A stretch of 64,000 bases of DNA from JAKFWF01 sp031374115 (lineage in GTDB: Bacteria > Pseudomonadota > Alphaproteobacteria > Rhizobiales > Hyphomicrobiaceae): assembly GCA_031374115.1 (NCBI GenBank), contig JANMNO010000071.1, positions 27,261 through 91,260 of the forward strand, in the 5' to 3' direction. The notes beneath the pieces were generated by a model that worked only from the letters and a program-made list of their open reading frames with translations, had not been told where the DNA came from and ran no database searches. The stretch's first letter is position 1. Each line of letters starts with the position of its first letter. The translations under genes and the position numbers were made by a program. This document shows, piece by piece, positions 42,773 to 52,852 of the stretch.

Positions 42773-44431
42773 TCAGCTGAAGACGAAACCCTCATACCCG
42801 TTCGCCGCCACGTCGTCGCAAATCTTGCGGTAGTGCGCCATGCCGCCGGCGTACGGCATGAACACGCGCGGCTTGCCGGGTACGTTGGCACCTAAATACC
42901 AGGAGTGGTGCGCTTGCGGGAGAAGCGTTGCATTGGCCGCGGCGTTCACCTCCGCAACCCAATCATCCATCGCCTGCGGCCGCGCTTCGATGCGTTCATG
43001 ACCTTGCGCCCGCATGTGGGCGATGCAGCCTGCAATCCACTCTACATGCTGCTCGATCGGCACCGGCATGTTGCACAACACCGATGGACTGCCGGGCCCG
43101 GTGATCGTGAACAGGTTGGGGAAACCCGCAACTTGCAGGCCGAGGTAATTGCGCGGCCCTGCACTCCATGCCCCGGTTAGGGTTTGCCCATCGCGGCCCT
43201 GAATATCCATCCGCAGCAGAGGTCCGGTCATAGCATCGAAGCCGGTCGCAAAAACGATGATGTCGAGCGGGTAGTCGGCTTTGCCGGTGCGAATGCCAGA
43301 TGGTGTTATCGCCTCGATCGGATCCGCGCGCACATCGACCAAGCAGACGTTGTCCCTGTTGAAGGTCTCGAAATAGTTGGTATCGATCGGCGGACGTTTG
43401 GCGGCGTACGGGTGATCGATATCGGCGAGCGTCCTGGCTGTCTGCGAATCGTTTACGACTTGGCGGATCTTGTTGCGCAAGAACTCGGCCGCGGTATCGT
43501 TTGCGGCCTTGTCCGCCAATAGATCGCGGAAGGTGGCGCGGAATTGTAGACCGCCTTTTTCCCAGGCGGCTTCGTACAGCGCTTCGCGTTGCCTCTCATC
43601 GACGTCGAACACAGAGCGATCCTCGATGACGAAAGCGTGCCCATTCGACGTGCTTTGCGTGACGCGCCGGATCTCGTCGAAGTTCTCCTTCACATACGCC
43701 TTGAAGGCCGGCGTCAGGGGCACGTTGCGTGCCGGCACACTATAGTTGGCCGTACGCTGAAAGACGGTCAGATGTTTCGCCGTCTCAGCGATCACCGGTG
43801 CTGCTTGAATGCCGGTCGAGCCGGTCCCGACGAGCCCGACGCGTTGACCGCTGAAGTCGACACCCTCGTGCGGCCACTGCCCGGTGTGCACCCACCGTCC
43901 GGCAAATGTGTTGAGACCCGGAATTTTCGGGACGTTGGCCGTGGACAGACAGCCGACCGCAGTGATCAAGAACTTGGCGCAGAACTTCTCGCCAGCCTCC
44001 GTCGTGACGCGCCAGCGGTTCGCCTTCGCATCGTAGTGCGCGGCGCTAACGCGGGCGCCGAGCCGAATGTTACGCCGCAGATCGAACCGGTCGGCAACGT
44101 GATTAAGATAGCGCATGATCTCGGGCTGTTCGGGATAGCGCTCCGACCACTCCCACTCGCGTGCCAATTCCGCGGAGAACGTGTAGCAATACGAGTGGCT
44201 TTCGGAATCGCACCGCGCGCCAGGGTAGCGGTTCCAATACCAGGTTCCGCCCACGCCTTCACCGGCTTCGAGCACCATGGCGTCAAGGCCGAGTTTATCG
44301 CGCAACGTGTGCAGTTGGTACAATCCAGAGAAGCCGGCTCCGACAATCAGTGCATCGAAATCGTTCGTGTGAGCGGCCGCAGCCTTGCTGGTGTTTCGGT
44401 CGCTTGTGGCAGTGGCAGTGGCAACAACCAT
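42773..44431 (-). CDS. FAD-dependent Baeyer-Villiger monooxygenase
   Basis: 552 residues. First Rossmann motif ALIVGAGFSGLYQLHTLR; BVMO fingerprint FAGRWVHTGQWPHEG (FxGxxxHTxxWP; about 175-190); second NADPH-binding motif VGLVGTGSTGIQAAPVIAE. DIIVFATGFDAMTG is the conserved ATG motif. It inserts oxygen beside a ketone to make esters or lactones, as cyclohexanone monooxygenases do. ATG 44431 has GGAGAG upstream. Nearby P450, box and Rieske genes give a broad oxygenase context; a dedicated esterase is not intact here (see the remnant beside it). Confidence 0.95.
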   Translation of the reverse strand: MVVATATATSDRNTSKAAAAHTNDFDALIVGAGFSGLYQLHTLRDKLGLDAMVLEAGEGVGGTWYWNRYPGARCDSESHSYCYTFSAELAREWEWSERYPEQPEIMRYLNHVADRFDLRRNIRLGARVSAAHYDAKANRWRVTTEAGEKFCAKFLITAVGCLSTANVPKIPGLNTFAGRWVHTGQWPHEGVDFSGQRVGLVGTGSTGIQAAPVIAETAKHLTVFQRTANYSVPARNVPLTPAFKAYVKENFDEIRRVTQSTSNGHAFVIEDRSVFDVDERQREALYEAAWEKGGLQFRATFRDLLADKAANDTAAEFLRNKIRQVVNDSQTARTLADIDHPYAAKRPPIDTNYFETFNRDNVCLVDVRADPIEAITPSGIRTGKADYPLDIIVFATGFDAMTGPLLRMDIQGRDGQTLTGAWSAGPRNYLGLQVAGFPNLFTITGPGSPSVLCNMPVPIEQHVEWIAGCIAHMRAQGHERIEARPQAMDDWVAEVNAAANATLLPQAHHSWYLGANVPGKPRVFMPYAGGMAHYRKICDDVAANGYEGFVFS

Positions 44432-44573
44432 TTTGAACTCTCCAGAAGATGCGCACCAAAGCGAACGGCACGGTCGAAGTGGAATTATTGTACTGTGCTT
44501 CGCGATGCATGAGGATAGCTCGGCGCGGCTACATCCATGCAGAAAATCGCATATCTAACGAGCAAGGGTTCCG

Positions 44574-45071
44574 ATGAGCAGACTGGACAGATTTATCGCA
44601 CGGATGCAGGCGCAGCGCGCAATGCTCGATCAAGTGTGCATCGGGCTAAATGCCGAAGGAGCACCGCCGGGGCCCTTCGTCGAGCTGGGGCTTGGTAACG
44701 CGAGAACCTACGATCACGTCAGGCAGCGCTTGATCGGACGCCGCATCGTTGTTTTTGATCGCTCGGCCGCACCCAAGCACGGCGTCATTCCCCCGACGTC
44801 GGATTTTTTCGTCGGTGACATAAGAGAAACAGTTCGCTCCTATGTCGCAAGCAACGGGTCGACCGCAGCTGTCGTCCATGCCGATCTCGGCGATGGGTCG
44901 GCGACCTACAATGCCGATTTGCAATCTTGGCTGCCGGACACGTGCTGCTGTCTGCTTCGGCCTAACGGACTGGTTTTGTCTTCGACCGAGTTGCACGATC
45001 GCCGCTTGCGCCAACTCGATGTCGACCCGGTTGCTAAAGCCGGTGGCTACTTTTCGTACCGCGTCGAGTGA
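44574..45071 (+). CDS. S-adenosylmethionine methyltransferase (Methyltransf_17-like)
   Basis: 165 residues. GPFVELGLGNARTYDHVRQRL is a SAM-binding motif I, VVFDRS motif II, and AAVVHADLGDGSATYNADL follows; this matches the small Methyltransf_17-like family with MSRLDRFI at the start. AAGGG precedes ATG 44574. The methyl acceptor is unknown. It stands alone between the monooxygenase and the ABC transporter. Confidence 0.8.
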   Translation: MSRLDRFIARMQAQRAMLDQVCIGLNAEGAPPGPFVELGLGNARTYDHVRQRLIGRRIVVFDRSAAPKHGVIPPTSDFFVGDIRETVRSYVASNGSTAAVVHADLGDGSATYNADLQSWLPDTCCCLLRPNGLVLSSTELHDRRLRQLDVDPVAKAGGYFSYRVE

Positions 45072-45082
45072 GCTCTCAGCTG

Positions 45083-47173
45083 CTAGTGCGGTTCGATTAG
45101 TTTGAGATGGCACGCGATCGTGTGCTCGCCGAAGCGGTGAATGGGTGGCGGCTCGCTCTCGCACATGCCCTCGATCTTTTTCGGACAGCGGCTCGCGAAC
45201 ACGCAGCCGACCGCGCGCTGCGTAGGGCTGGGCATGCTGCCGCCTAACACGACCGCCGGCGCCTTCACATCGGGATCGGGTCGCGGTGCAGCTTCCAGCA
45301 GCGCCTCCGTATAGGGATGGAAAGGCGGATGGAACACTTGAGACGCTGGTCCGTATTCGACGATCCGCCCGAGGTACATAACGGCCACCCAGTCAGCCAT
45401 GTGCCGCACTAAGCCGAGGTCATGGCTGATGAGCACAAGCGCAAGATCGCCGGTCTCGAGCAATTCGCCCAGCAAGTTGACGATCGCCGCCTGCACCGAC
45501 ACGTCGAGTGCCGACACCGGCTCGTCGGCGATAATAAGATCGGGCTGCCCCGCGAGCGCACGCGCAACCGCCACGCGCTGACGCTGCCCGCCGGACAACT
45601 GATGCGGCTTACGGCGCAGCAGATCGACCGGCAGCCGGACGCGATCCATCAACCGGTCCACTTCGGCACGCGCATCCGGCTTCGACATGCCCCGCTGTTT
45701 GCGCAACGGACGCATCAGCGCAAACTCGATCGAATGGCTCGGATTGAGCGTCGCGTCGGGGTTTTGGAATACCATCTGCACCCGGCGGCGCGTATCTGGC
45801 GAACGCTCATCGACGCCAACATCTCCTATTTGAACCGCGCGCGGCGGCCGGCTCCCCGCAGGGGTGTCGCCGCGCGCAACGAAAGCCACATTTCCACTGG
45901 TCGCTTGCGTCAGTCCACTAACGACCTTGGCGAGTGTCGATTTTCCTGAGCCGCTTTCGCCGACGATGGCGAGTGTCTCGCCGGCTCGTGCCGCCATGCT
46001 GGCATCACTCAGGGCGTAGATCGACGCGCCGGATTTGAAGCCGAACCGGCCGCTCAGGTCATAACGCTTCGACAGTTTGTCGATCGCGAGCAGGACCCGG
46101 CCCTTGCCCTCGGGCGAGGCAGTTCGTTGCACCATTGCTGTTGCAGCTTTTGCCGAAGCGACAACTGCCAATCGAACGCAGCGCGCAACGTGATCGGCTC
46201 GGCCATCCATCGCCTGAACAAGGGGGATCGGCTTTGTGCTGCATAAATCCGCGACTGCATAGCCGCAGCGAGGCGCGAAGGCACATCCGATCCGCGCCCG
46301 ATCGGCGGCAGTCAACGTACCTTCGATCGGCGACAATCGCGCATGTTGGCCGACGCGCGCACCGTGATCGGGCAACGCCGCAAGAAGCCCTCGCGTGTAC
46401 GGGTGCGCCGGTTGCTTGAACACATCGCGGATCGTGCCCGTCTCGACCAGCCGCCCGGCATAGAGCACGCCGATCCGATCGCAGATGCGCGCCACTGTGC
46501 CGAGATTGTGGCTGATGAAAAGGATCGCCGTTCCAAATTTTTGCCGCAGTTCACGCACGAGTTCGAGGATCGCCGCCTCTATCGTCACGTCGAGCCCAGT
46601 CGTCGGCTCGTCCATGATGAGCAGCGCCGGTTCCGCCATCAATGCCATTGCAATGACGATGCGCTGTTGCTGCCCGCCCGAGAGCTGATGCGGATAGCGA
46701 TCCATCATTGCCGCAGCGTCCGGTAGCCGAACTTCACCGAGCATTGTGATGGCTCGCGTTCGCGCCCGCTCGGCGTCGGTCTCGCCGTGCAGCATCGGCA
46801 CTTCGATCAGTTGCTGACCGATCGTCATAACCGGGTTCAAGCTCGACATCGGATCTTGATAGACCATCGCCAGCCTATTGCCGCGCAAACTCCGCAGTTC
46901 TTCGCGCTGCATGGCCGCGATATCGCGACCCTCGAACAGGATGCGTCCGGCCGTCAGGCTCAATCCACGGCCGAGGTATTGCATGATGCCGAGCGCGACC
47001 GTCGACTTGCCGCAACCGGATTCGCCGACGAGCCCGAACGCTTCGCCCGGCGCAATCGTGAAGCTCACATCCTGCAAGATGCGGCTGACACCCTGCCGCC
47101 CCCGCGCTTCGACCGTCAGTCCCTCGATCGCGAGCATGGCCGTCGACGATTTTCCGGGCGCGCCGTCAGCCAT
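45083..47173 (-). CDS. Peptide/nickel-type ABC transporter, fused DppD-DppF ATPases
   Basis: 696 residues containing two complete ABC ATPase domains. Walker A motifs are GLVGESGCGKST (about 50) and AIVGESGSGKST (about 400); signatures are LSGGQQQR and LSGGQRQR. Each half ends in the Cys-rich oligopeptide-transporter extension (CAFAPRCGYAV; CVFASRCPKKIEGMC). It energises import through the two permeases encoded next to it. No solute-binding protein is present in the window. ATG 47173 is supported by a 53-base gap from the upstream permease. Fusion of the two ATPases is known in this family. Confidence 0.95.
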   Translation of the reverse strand: MADGAPGKSSTAMLAIEGLTVEARGRQGVSRILQDVSFTIAPGEAFGLVGESGCGKSTVALGIMQYLGRGLSLTAGRILFEGRDIAAMQREELRSLRGNRLAMVYQDPMSSLNPVMTIGQQLIEVPMLHGETDAERARTRAITMLGEVRLPDAAAMMDRYPHQLSGGQQQRIVIAMALMAEPALLIMDEPTTGLDVTIEAAILELVRELRQKFGTAILFISHNLGTVARICDRIGVLYAGRLVETGTIRDVFKQPAHPYTRGLLAALPDHGARVGQHARLSPIEGTLTAADRARIGCAFAPRCGYAVADLCSTKPIPLVQAMDGRADHVARCVRLAVVASAKAATAMVQRTASPEGKGRVLLAIDKLSKRYDLSGRFGFKSGASIYALSDASMAARAGETLAIVGESGSGKSTLAKVVSGLTQATSGNVAFVARGDTPAGSRPPRAVQIGDVGVDERSPDTRRRVQMVFQNPDATLNPSHSIEFALMRPLRKQRGMSKPDARAEVDRLMDRVRLPVDLLRRKPHQLSGGQRQRVAVARALAGQPDLIIADEPVSALDVSVQAAIVNLLGELLETGDLALVLISHDLGLVRHMADWVAVMYLGRIVEYGPASQVFHPPFHPYTEALLEAAPRPDPDVKAPAVVLGGSMPSPTQRAVGCVFASRCPKKIEGMCESEPPPIHRFGEHTIACHLKLIEPH

Positions 47174-47226
47174 TGACTACCCCGATCACAAGTTGCCGGG
47201 AATGCGAGACGCTGATCGGTGTTGCA

Positions 47227-48123
47227 TCACGCATCCTGACCGGCCTCCTTGAGGCCTGTCGCAAGAAAGTTGAAACCAATCACCAAGGTCGAGATCGCGA
47301 GGCACGGGATCAACGTCATGTGCGGGTACACGAACAACATGCCGTACGTTTCCTTGACCATGCCGCCCCAGTCGGGATCGGGCGGCGGCAGGCCGACGCC
47401 GAGAAATCCCAGCACGCCGATCGCGATGGTCGTATAGCCGAGGCGCAGGAAAAAATCGACGATCAACGGTCCGCGCACGTTCGGTAAGATTTCCACCAGC
47501 ATGATGTAGAGCGCGCTTTCGCCGCGCATTCGGGCGGCAGCAACGTAGTCGCGGTTTTTTACATCGAGCGTCACCGCCCGCACGATCCGGGCAATGATCG
47601 GTGCCGAGGTCAGCCCTATTACCGCGATGATGTTGAAGGCCGAAGCGCCGAACTTGGCGATGATGATCAGGTAGAGGATGATCTTCGGGAACGCCAACAG
47701 CGTGTCGCCGACCCGCATGATCACCGCATCGAGCCAACCGCCGCGATAACCGGCTGCGAGCCCCAGGAAAGAACCCAACAGCGCCGCGCAGATTACCGCC
47801 AGCGGCGCCACAGTCAGCACCGTACGCGCGCCATAAATTATGCGCGCCCACATGTCCCGCCCAAGATTGTCGACGCCGAGCCAATGCTGCGTGGAAGGGT
47901 ACGGGTCGATGATCAGAAGCGGGTCGATTTTATTTGGCGGATAGAACGTGATCCAAGGCGCGAACAGTCCGCACAACGCCCAGAACAGAATGATCGACGC
48001 TCCGATGGTCGCCATTGGGGAGGCCTGCAGCAGTGCCAATGTGCGCCTCATCGGGCCAGTGCGCCGAACCGCGCTTCCAGCCGACTCGGTGTTGACTTCT
48101 AATCGTGGCAAGACCTCCGTCAT
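47227..48123 (-). CDS. ABC transporter permease, DppC type
   Basis: 298 residues with an N-terminal cytoplasmic leader and six membrane segments. The permease EAA-like loop is seen in RDYVAAARMRGESALYIMLVEILP (about 190-213). GVDNLGRDMWARIIYGARTVL is typical of the DppC/OppC family. It pairs with the upstream DppB-type permease (4-base overlap with its stop) and the fused ATPase. Inner membrane; substrate probably a peptide or other oligomer. Confidence 0.94.
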   Translation of the reverse strand: MTEVLPRLEVNTESAGSAVRRTGPMRRTLALLQASPMATIGASIILFWALCGLFAPWITFYPPNKIDPLLIIDPYPSTQHWLGVDNLGRDMWARIIYGARTVLTVAPLAVICAALLGSFLGLAAGYRGGWLDAVIMRVGDTLLAFPKIILYLIIIAKFGASAFNIIAVIGLTSAPIIARIVRAVTLDVKNRDYVAAARMRGESALYIMLVEILPNVRGPLIVDFFLRLGYTTIAIGVLGFLGVGLPPPDPDWGGMVKETYGMLFVYPHMTLIPCLAISTLVIGFNFLATGLKEAGQDA

Positions 48124-49058
48124 ACGCGGATCCTCGGATCGAGAGCCATGTAGCCAAGATCGCCGAGCAGCTGCGTTAGCATGGTGACACCGACGGCGAT
48201 TAGCGTGCCCGCTTCCACGATCGCGATGTCCTTGGCCAGTGCCGCCTCCAGCATCATGCGACCGAAGCCTGGATAGGCGAACACGGTCTCGACCACGACA
48301 AGCCCGGAGACCAGGTAATTGAGCTGCAGCAAGATCACCGTGAACGGCGCGATCAACGCGTTACGTATTGCGTGGCTCGTCACCACCTGGCGAAAGCTCA
48401 TACCCTTCAGCGTCGCGGTGCGGATGTAGGGCTGCCGCATGACCTCGACCATCGAGGCGCGGATCATCGAGATCAGATAACCCGCGTCATATAGTGTGAT
48501 GACCGCGACCGGCATGACGAATTGCATCCACACCGGCCACCCGCTATCGGCCCGCAGCGGCGAGGTGCCAGGCAACAGCCCCAGCCAAACGACGAAGATC
48601 GCGATCAAGAACACGCCCATCGCAAACTCCGGAATCGATGCCGTGATCGACGAGAACACCGACACGCTGCGATCCATGAAGCTTTTCTCGCGCATCCCGG
48701 CAAGTACGCCGAACAGGATCGAAAGCGGCACGATCACCGCGAAACTTATGGCGGCAAGCAGCAGTGTATTGCCGAGCCGGTCCCACAAGATGTTCGCGAC
48801 CGGTTGACGATAGACGATCGATTGGCCGAAATCGCCGGTGAGCGCGCGTCCCATATATTCGACGTAGCGCACGAGGGCGGGCCGATCGAGACCCATCTCC
48901 CTGGTTACTTTCTCGACTTGATCCTGACTGGCATAGGGTCCCAGCAGCTTGGACACCACATCGCCCGGCGTCCATTCGTTCAGCATGAAGACGAGCATCG
49001 ACACCGCGATCAGTGTCAGCGTCATGTTGATCAGTTGCTTGATAGCATATCGCAGCAT
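48120..49058 (-). CDS. ABC transporter permease, DppB type
   Basis: 312 residues. FMLNEWTPGDVVSKLLGPYASQDQVEKV, RYVEYMGRALTGDFGQSIVYRQPV and YIRTATLKGMSFRQVVTSHAIRNALIAPF are the DppB/OppB blocks. Six membrane segments are visible. It is the first gene of the transporter set, and its stop overlaps the next permease start (GTGA/ATGA-type overlap), so they are co-translated. No binding protein lies upstream; the next gene in that direction is rsh on the same strand, 120 bases away. Confidence 0.94.
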   Translation of the reverse strand: MLRYAIKQLINMTLTLIAVSMLVFMLNEWTPGDVVSKLLGPYASQDQVEKVTREMGLDRPALVRYVEYMGRALTGDFGQSIVYRQPVANILWDRLGNTLLLAAISFAVIVPLSILFGVLAGMREKSFMDRSVSVFSSITASIPEFAMGVFLIAIFVVWLGLLPGTSPLRADSGWPVWMQFVMPVAVITLYDAGYLISMIRASMVEVMRQPYIRTATLKGMSFRQVVTSHAIRNALIAPFTVILLQLNYLVSGLVVVETVFAYPGFGRMMLEAALAKDIAIVEAGTLIAVGVTMLTQLLGDLGYMALDPRIRV

Positions 49059-49178
49059 CAGCGCGGCTATCTCCCAATGGCTTCGACGAAAGACTAGCTG
49101 CGCCAGGCCCTGCCCGCAATGATCGAGACGGACATTTCGAAAACCAGCTTTATGGGCAGCTGAGCGATGGGGGAGGCC

Positions 49179-51461
49179 TCATTCGAACACACGATCGGCC
49201 TTGCTGACGACCGACTTTGCCCGGATGCCGGCGATGATCCGATTCAAATGCTCCAGATCCCAGACCTCGAGCTCGACCACCATGTCGGTGAAATCGGACG
49301 CACTGCGCCGCATGTGCAGGTTGTCGATATTCCCGTCTGCTTCCCCGATGACTTGGGCAATTTGGGCGAGGGTGCCGGGTTCGTTCAGTACCGTGACCAC
49401 GATCTTCGCCCGAAATCGCTCATGACTTTCAGGATTGATATCCCAGGTCACATCGATCCAGCGTTCGTGTTCAAAAGCTGCCAGTTTGGGTGAATGGATC
49501 TGGAATATGCGAATGCCGTCGCCTTGCGTCAAAACACCAACGATGCGGTCCCCAGGCACGGCGCCGCCCTCCTCGAACTTGACGGGTAGATCGCTGCGCA
49601 TCCCCTTGATTGCGATCGGACTGATCGACCGGGAATCTTTCGGGTTCGGCTCGGCGCCGCCCGCGGGCATCCGGAACTTCAAGCCGAAAACCTTTGATAG
49701 ATTGAACCATCCTTCCTGGCCCTGACCATGATCGTGGCGGCTATTTAGACGTGCAGGCGCTGCCGCCGCCGGCGCTTCCAAAGCACCGGGTGCGACGGCG
49801 CGCAGCACATCGGTAGTCGTCAATTCATTACGCCCGACATTGGCGAGGACGTCATCAACGGCGCGTTGACCCAGTCGGGTCAGTACACGTTTGATCTTAT
49901 CGTCACTGTAGGTGACGCCTGATTTTTCAAAACGTGCGACGAGCAGCCGGCGGCCCAGTTCCGAATACTGTTTGCGCCGGGCATCGCGTCCCGCCCGCCT
50001 GATTGCAGCGCGGGCACGCCCGGTGACGACAAGCCGCTCCCAGGCCGTTGGCGGCGTTTGACTGCGCGCTGTGAGCACCTGCACCTCATCACCATTGCGC
50101 AACACTGTGGATAATGGGAGCTGCCGGCCGTTGATCAGCGCACCCACTGTGGAGTTGCCGACATCGGTATGCACTGCATAGGCAAAATCGATCGGCGTTG
50201 CTCCCCGCGGCAAGGCGATAAGACGACCTTTAGGGGTGAAGCAGAACACCTGATCCTGAAACAATTCAAGCTTGGTATGTTCCAGAAACTCTTCCGGGTT
50301 GGAACCCTCGAGCAACGTCTCGACCAGACGGCGCAGCCACATATAGGGCCCGCTTTCCTTATCGTAGATATCGACGGGAACCGCAGCGTTCAAGCCCTTG
50401 CCGGCGCCGGGCAGACCATCCTTCGAACCGATGTCCTTATAAATCGCGTGAGCTGCGACCCCGTCCTCGGCGACCCGATGCATCGCACGCGTGCGGATTT
50501 GCAATTCGACCCGCTGATGCCCTGGGCCAACGATCGTCGTGTGGATCGAGCGGTAGCCGTTGAGTTTCGGTGTCGAAACATAATCCTTGAAGCGGCCCGG
50601 CACCGTACTCCAAGTGGTGTGCACCAAGCCAAGCACACGATAGCAGTCGTCCAGAGTGTCGACGATCACGCGGAAGGCATAGATGTCCGACAGCTGCTCA
50701 AGTGAGATCTGTTTGTTCTGCATCTTACGCCAGATGGCGTATGGTTTTTTCTCGCGGCCGGCAATCTCGGCGTTTATGGTACCGGCAGTCAGCTTCTCTC
50801 CAAGCGCTTGACCGATGCGCTCGACCAAACCTTTGTTTTTCGCGCGCAATACCTGCAGCCGCTCGGTCACCGTCGTATAGGCGTCGGGGTGCAGCCAGCG
50901 GAACGACAGGTCTTCCAGTTCCTCGCGCAACGTCTGCATGCCCATGCGGCCGGCCAGCGGCGCGTAGATATCGAGCGTCTCTTCGGAGTTGCGCTTCCGG
51001 CTTTCCGAGTTGTTATGCTCGAGCGTACGCATGTTGTGCAAGCGATCGGCAAGTTTGACCAGCAAAACACGGATATCGGTCGAGATGGCGACAAGAAGCT
51101 TGCGGAAATTCTCAGCCTGCTCGGCCTTTTTCGAAACGAGATCGAGGCGCTTGATCTTCGTCAGGCCATCGACGAGGGCACCGATTTCTGGTCCGAATAA
51201 TTGATCGATCTCGGCGCGCGTCGCGTCGGTATCTTCGATCACATCGTGCAACAGGGCGGTCGCGACAGTAGCATCGTCGAGACGCAAATCCGTCAGGATC
51301 GCCGCCACCTCCAATGGATGGGAAAAGTAAGGGTCGCCCGAAGCGCGTTTTTGGTTGCTATGCGCCTTCATCGCATAAACGTAGGCGCGATTGAGGAGCG
51401 CCTCATTTGCCTTCGGGTCGTACTTGAGCACGCGCTCGACGAGCTCGTACTGGCGCATCAT
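49179..51461 (-). CDS. Bifunctional (p)ppGpp synthetase/hydrolase Rsh
   Basis: 760 residues. HD hydrolase domain: FSHPLEVAAILTDL and ALLHDVIEDTDA keep the His and HD/ED metal ligands. Synthetase domain: RFKDYVSTPKLNGYRSIHTT carries RxKD, the bifunctional form, and VELQIRTRAMH follows (about 330-365). TGS domain about 400-460 (TPKGRLIALPRGATPIDFAYAVHTDVG) and a C-terminal ACT domain (VTVLNEPGTLAQIAQVIGEADGNIDNL) complete it. It makes and removes the stringent-response alarmone; alphaproteobacteria usually have this single enzyme. rpoZ lies just upstream on the same strand, as is common. Confidence 0.97.
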   Translation of the reverse strand: MMRQYELVERVLKYDPKANEALLNRAYVYAMKAHSNQKRASGDPYFSHPLEVAAILTDLRLDDATVATALLHDVIEDTDATRAEIDQLFGPEIGALVDGLTKIKRLDLVSKKAEQAENFRKLLVAISTDIRVLLVKLADRLHNMRTLEHNNSESRKRNSEETLDIYAPLAGRMGMQTLREELEDLSFRWLHPDAYTTVTERLQVLRAKNKGLVERIGQALGEKLTAGTINAEIAGREKKPYAIWRKMQNKQISLEQLSDIYAFRVIVDTLDDCYRVLGLVHTTWSTVPGRFKDYVSTPKLNGYRSIHTTIVGPGHQRVELQIRTRAMHRVAEDGVAAHAIYKDIGSKDGLPGAGKGLNAAVPVDIYDKESGPYMWLRRLVETLLEGSNPEEFLEHTKLELFQDQVFCFTPKGRLIALPRGATPIDFAYAVHTDVGNSTVGALINGRQLPLSTVLRNGDEVQVLTARSQTPPTAWERLVVTGRARAAIRRAGRDARRKQYSELGRRLLVARFEKSGVTYSDDKIKRVLTRLGQRAVDDVLANVGRNELTTTDVLRAVAPGALEAPAAAAPARLNSRHDHGQGQEGWFNLSKVFGLKFRMPAGGAEPNPKDSRSISPIAIKGMRSDLPVKFEEGGAVPGDRIVGVLTQGDGIRIFQIHSPKLAAFEHERWIDVTWDINPESHERFRAKIVVTVLNEPGTLAQIAQVIGEADGNIDNLHMRRSASDFTDMVVELEVWDLEHLNRIIAGIRAKSVVSKADRVFE

Positions 51462-51573
51462 GACGGGCTGTTCACTTCGGTTGCGTTGATCATCTGAGCG
51501 CAGTCTAACCGCACCCGCAAAGATCCTCGTAACTTATTTGCAGATTGCCGATCGAAGTTTACCGATCGCTCTG

Positions 51574-52002
51574 TTACAAACCGCCGCGCCCGCCACCATT
51601 GCCGCCGATCGCCGCTGAAGGCTCGGTCGGCGTCATGCTTTCCATGCCACGCAGCAGCTGCTCTTCGGTCATGACGTCGACCGACCTGTCGGACGATTGA
51701 TCATCTCGGCCGAGCATCGGACCACGGCGATCGTTGGAGAGGAGAGGGGCGGCCTCTGCTTCTGGCTCGTCGACCTCGACATTCTTCTGGATCGAGTGGA
51801 TGAGGCCTTCGAGCAGGTCGGCTGGCGGGACGGTCTTTTCCGCAATCTCACGCAGCGCTACAACCGGGTTCTTGTCGTTCTCCTGATCGATCGTGATCGG
51901 ACTCCCATTCGTGATCGCACGGGCGCGATGGGCCGCCAGAAGAACCAGCTCGAAGCGGTTTGGAACCTTATCAACACAATCTTCGACTGTGACGCGTGCC
52001 AT
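51574..52002 (-). CDS. rpoZ: RNA polymerase omega subunit
   Basis: 142 residues. MARVTVEDCVDKVPNRFELVLLAAHRAR and the SPITIDQENDKNPVVALREIAEKTV block are the omega fold. The C-terminal 70 residues are an acidic, Gly-rich extension common in alphaproteobacteria. Omega helps fold the beta' subunit and takes part in the ppGpp response; it is next to rsh (112 bases), which matches the usual arrangement. The start is ATG 52002. Confidence 0.97.
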   Translation of the reverse strand: MARVTVEDCVDKVPNRFELVLLAAHRARAITNGSPITIDQENDKNPVVALREIAEKTVPPADLLEGLIHSIQKNVEVDEPEAEAAPLLSNDRRGPMLGRDDQSSDRSVDVMTEEQLLRGMESMTPTEPSAAIGGNGGGRGGL

Positions 52003-52118
52003 GGAGTCACTCCTGATAAGTTTCCGACAACAGCAAAGACCGCGAAAGCCACACCTCCCTGGAGAAGCATGGCCCGACGGTCATCATCCTACAACATTAT
52101 ATGAAAACAGCGCGACGA

Positions 52119-52682
52119 TCAAGTGGGACGGTGACGGCGGCCGGACATGGCGGCTTGCTGCTGTGACAGCCGATTGAGCAACTGCCGACCGGACAGTCGC
52201 AGGACCGGATGCCACCAGTTCGGTTCGACCTTCAACAACGGTTCGAGCACGAACCTGCGCAGATGAGCCTCAGGATGTGGCAAGATTAGAAATTTCGGTC
52301 GCCGCGCCGTCTTCAGCCTCCTGTTTTTCGCATACCAGCCATTCACTCTGCGGCCATGGTCTATAATATCCAGATCGAGTGGACGCGGTCCCCAACGCGT
52401 GCTGGCGCTCGTTCGGCGGCCCGCTTGACGTTCCAAATCTTTAAGAAATATCAACAATTTGGCAGGCGGTAAGCTGGTCTCAACGCGCATCACCGCATTG
52501 AGATATTTAGGTTGCCGGACAAACCCCAGTGGATTAGTCAGAATAAATGGCGAAACTTTCGTCAACCCGTTGAAAGCGAAATTGAGTTCTGCGACCACTC
52601 GGGCTAGACAATCAGCAGGGGAACCCCATCTACCCGGAGTGTTGCTTCCGATGGCTATCAAAACAATGCTTTTGCTTGCCAT
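52119..52682 (-). CDS. folK: 6-hydroxymethyl-7,8-dihydropterin pyrophosphokinase
   Basis: 187 residues. HPPK motifs: LIAIGSNTPG at the start, RWGPRPLDLDIIDHG (about 92-106; ATP/Mg site) and LILPHPEAHLRRFVLEPLL (about 130-148). It transfers pyrophosphate from ATP to the pterin made by FolB. ATG 52682 is used. It is 116 bases upstream of rpoZ on the same strand. It diverges from the NYN gene, with 170 bases between starts. Confidence 0.93.
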   Translation of the reverse strand: MASKSIVLIAIGSNTPGRWGSPADCLARVVAELNFAFNGLTKVSPFILTNPLGFVRQPKYLNAVMRVETSLPPAKLLIFLKDLERQAGRRTSASTRWGPRPLDLDIIDHGRRVNGWYAKNRRLKTARRPKFLILPHPEAHLRRFVLEPLLKVEPNWWHPVLRLSGRQLLNRLSQQQAAMSGRRHRPT

Positions 52683-52852
52683 GCATTTCTGATTTGCTTA
52701 GATTTGTAAATTCGTCGATTAGGTTCATGTCATACTGAGCGCTTAGTTAAAATTCCGATCAGGGCGCACAGTCCCGCAAGCAAACATTATTATTGATCGG
52801 GTCCTAACCGCACTCGGATTTTCTATATCTCACGCTGGAGCGAGGCTTATAC

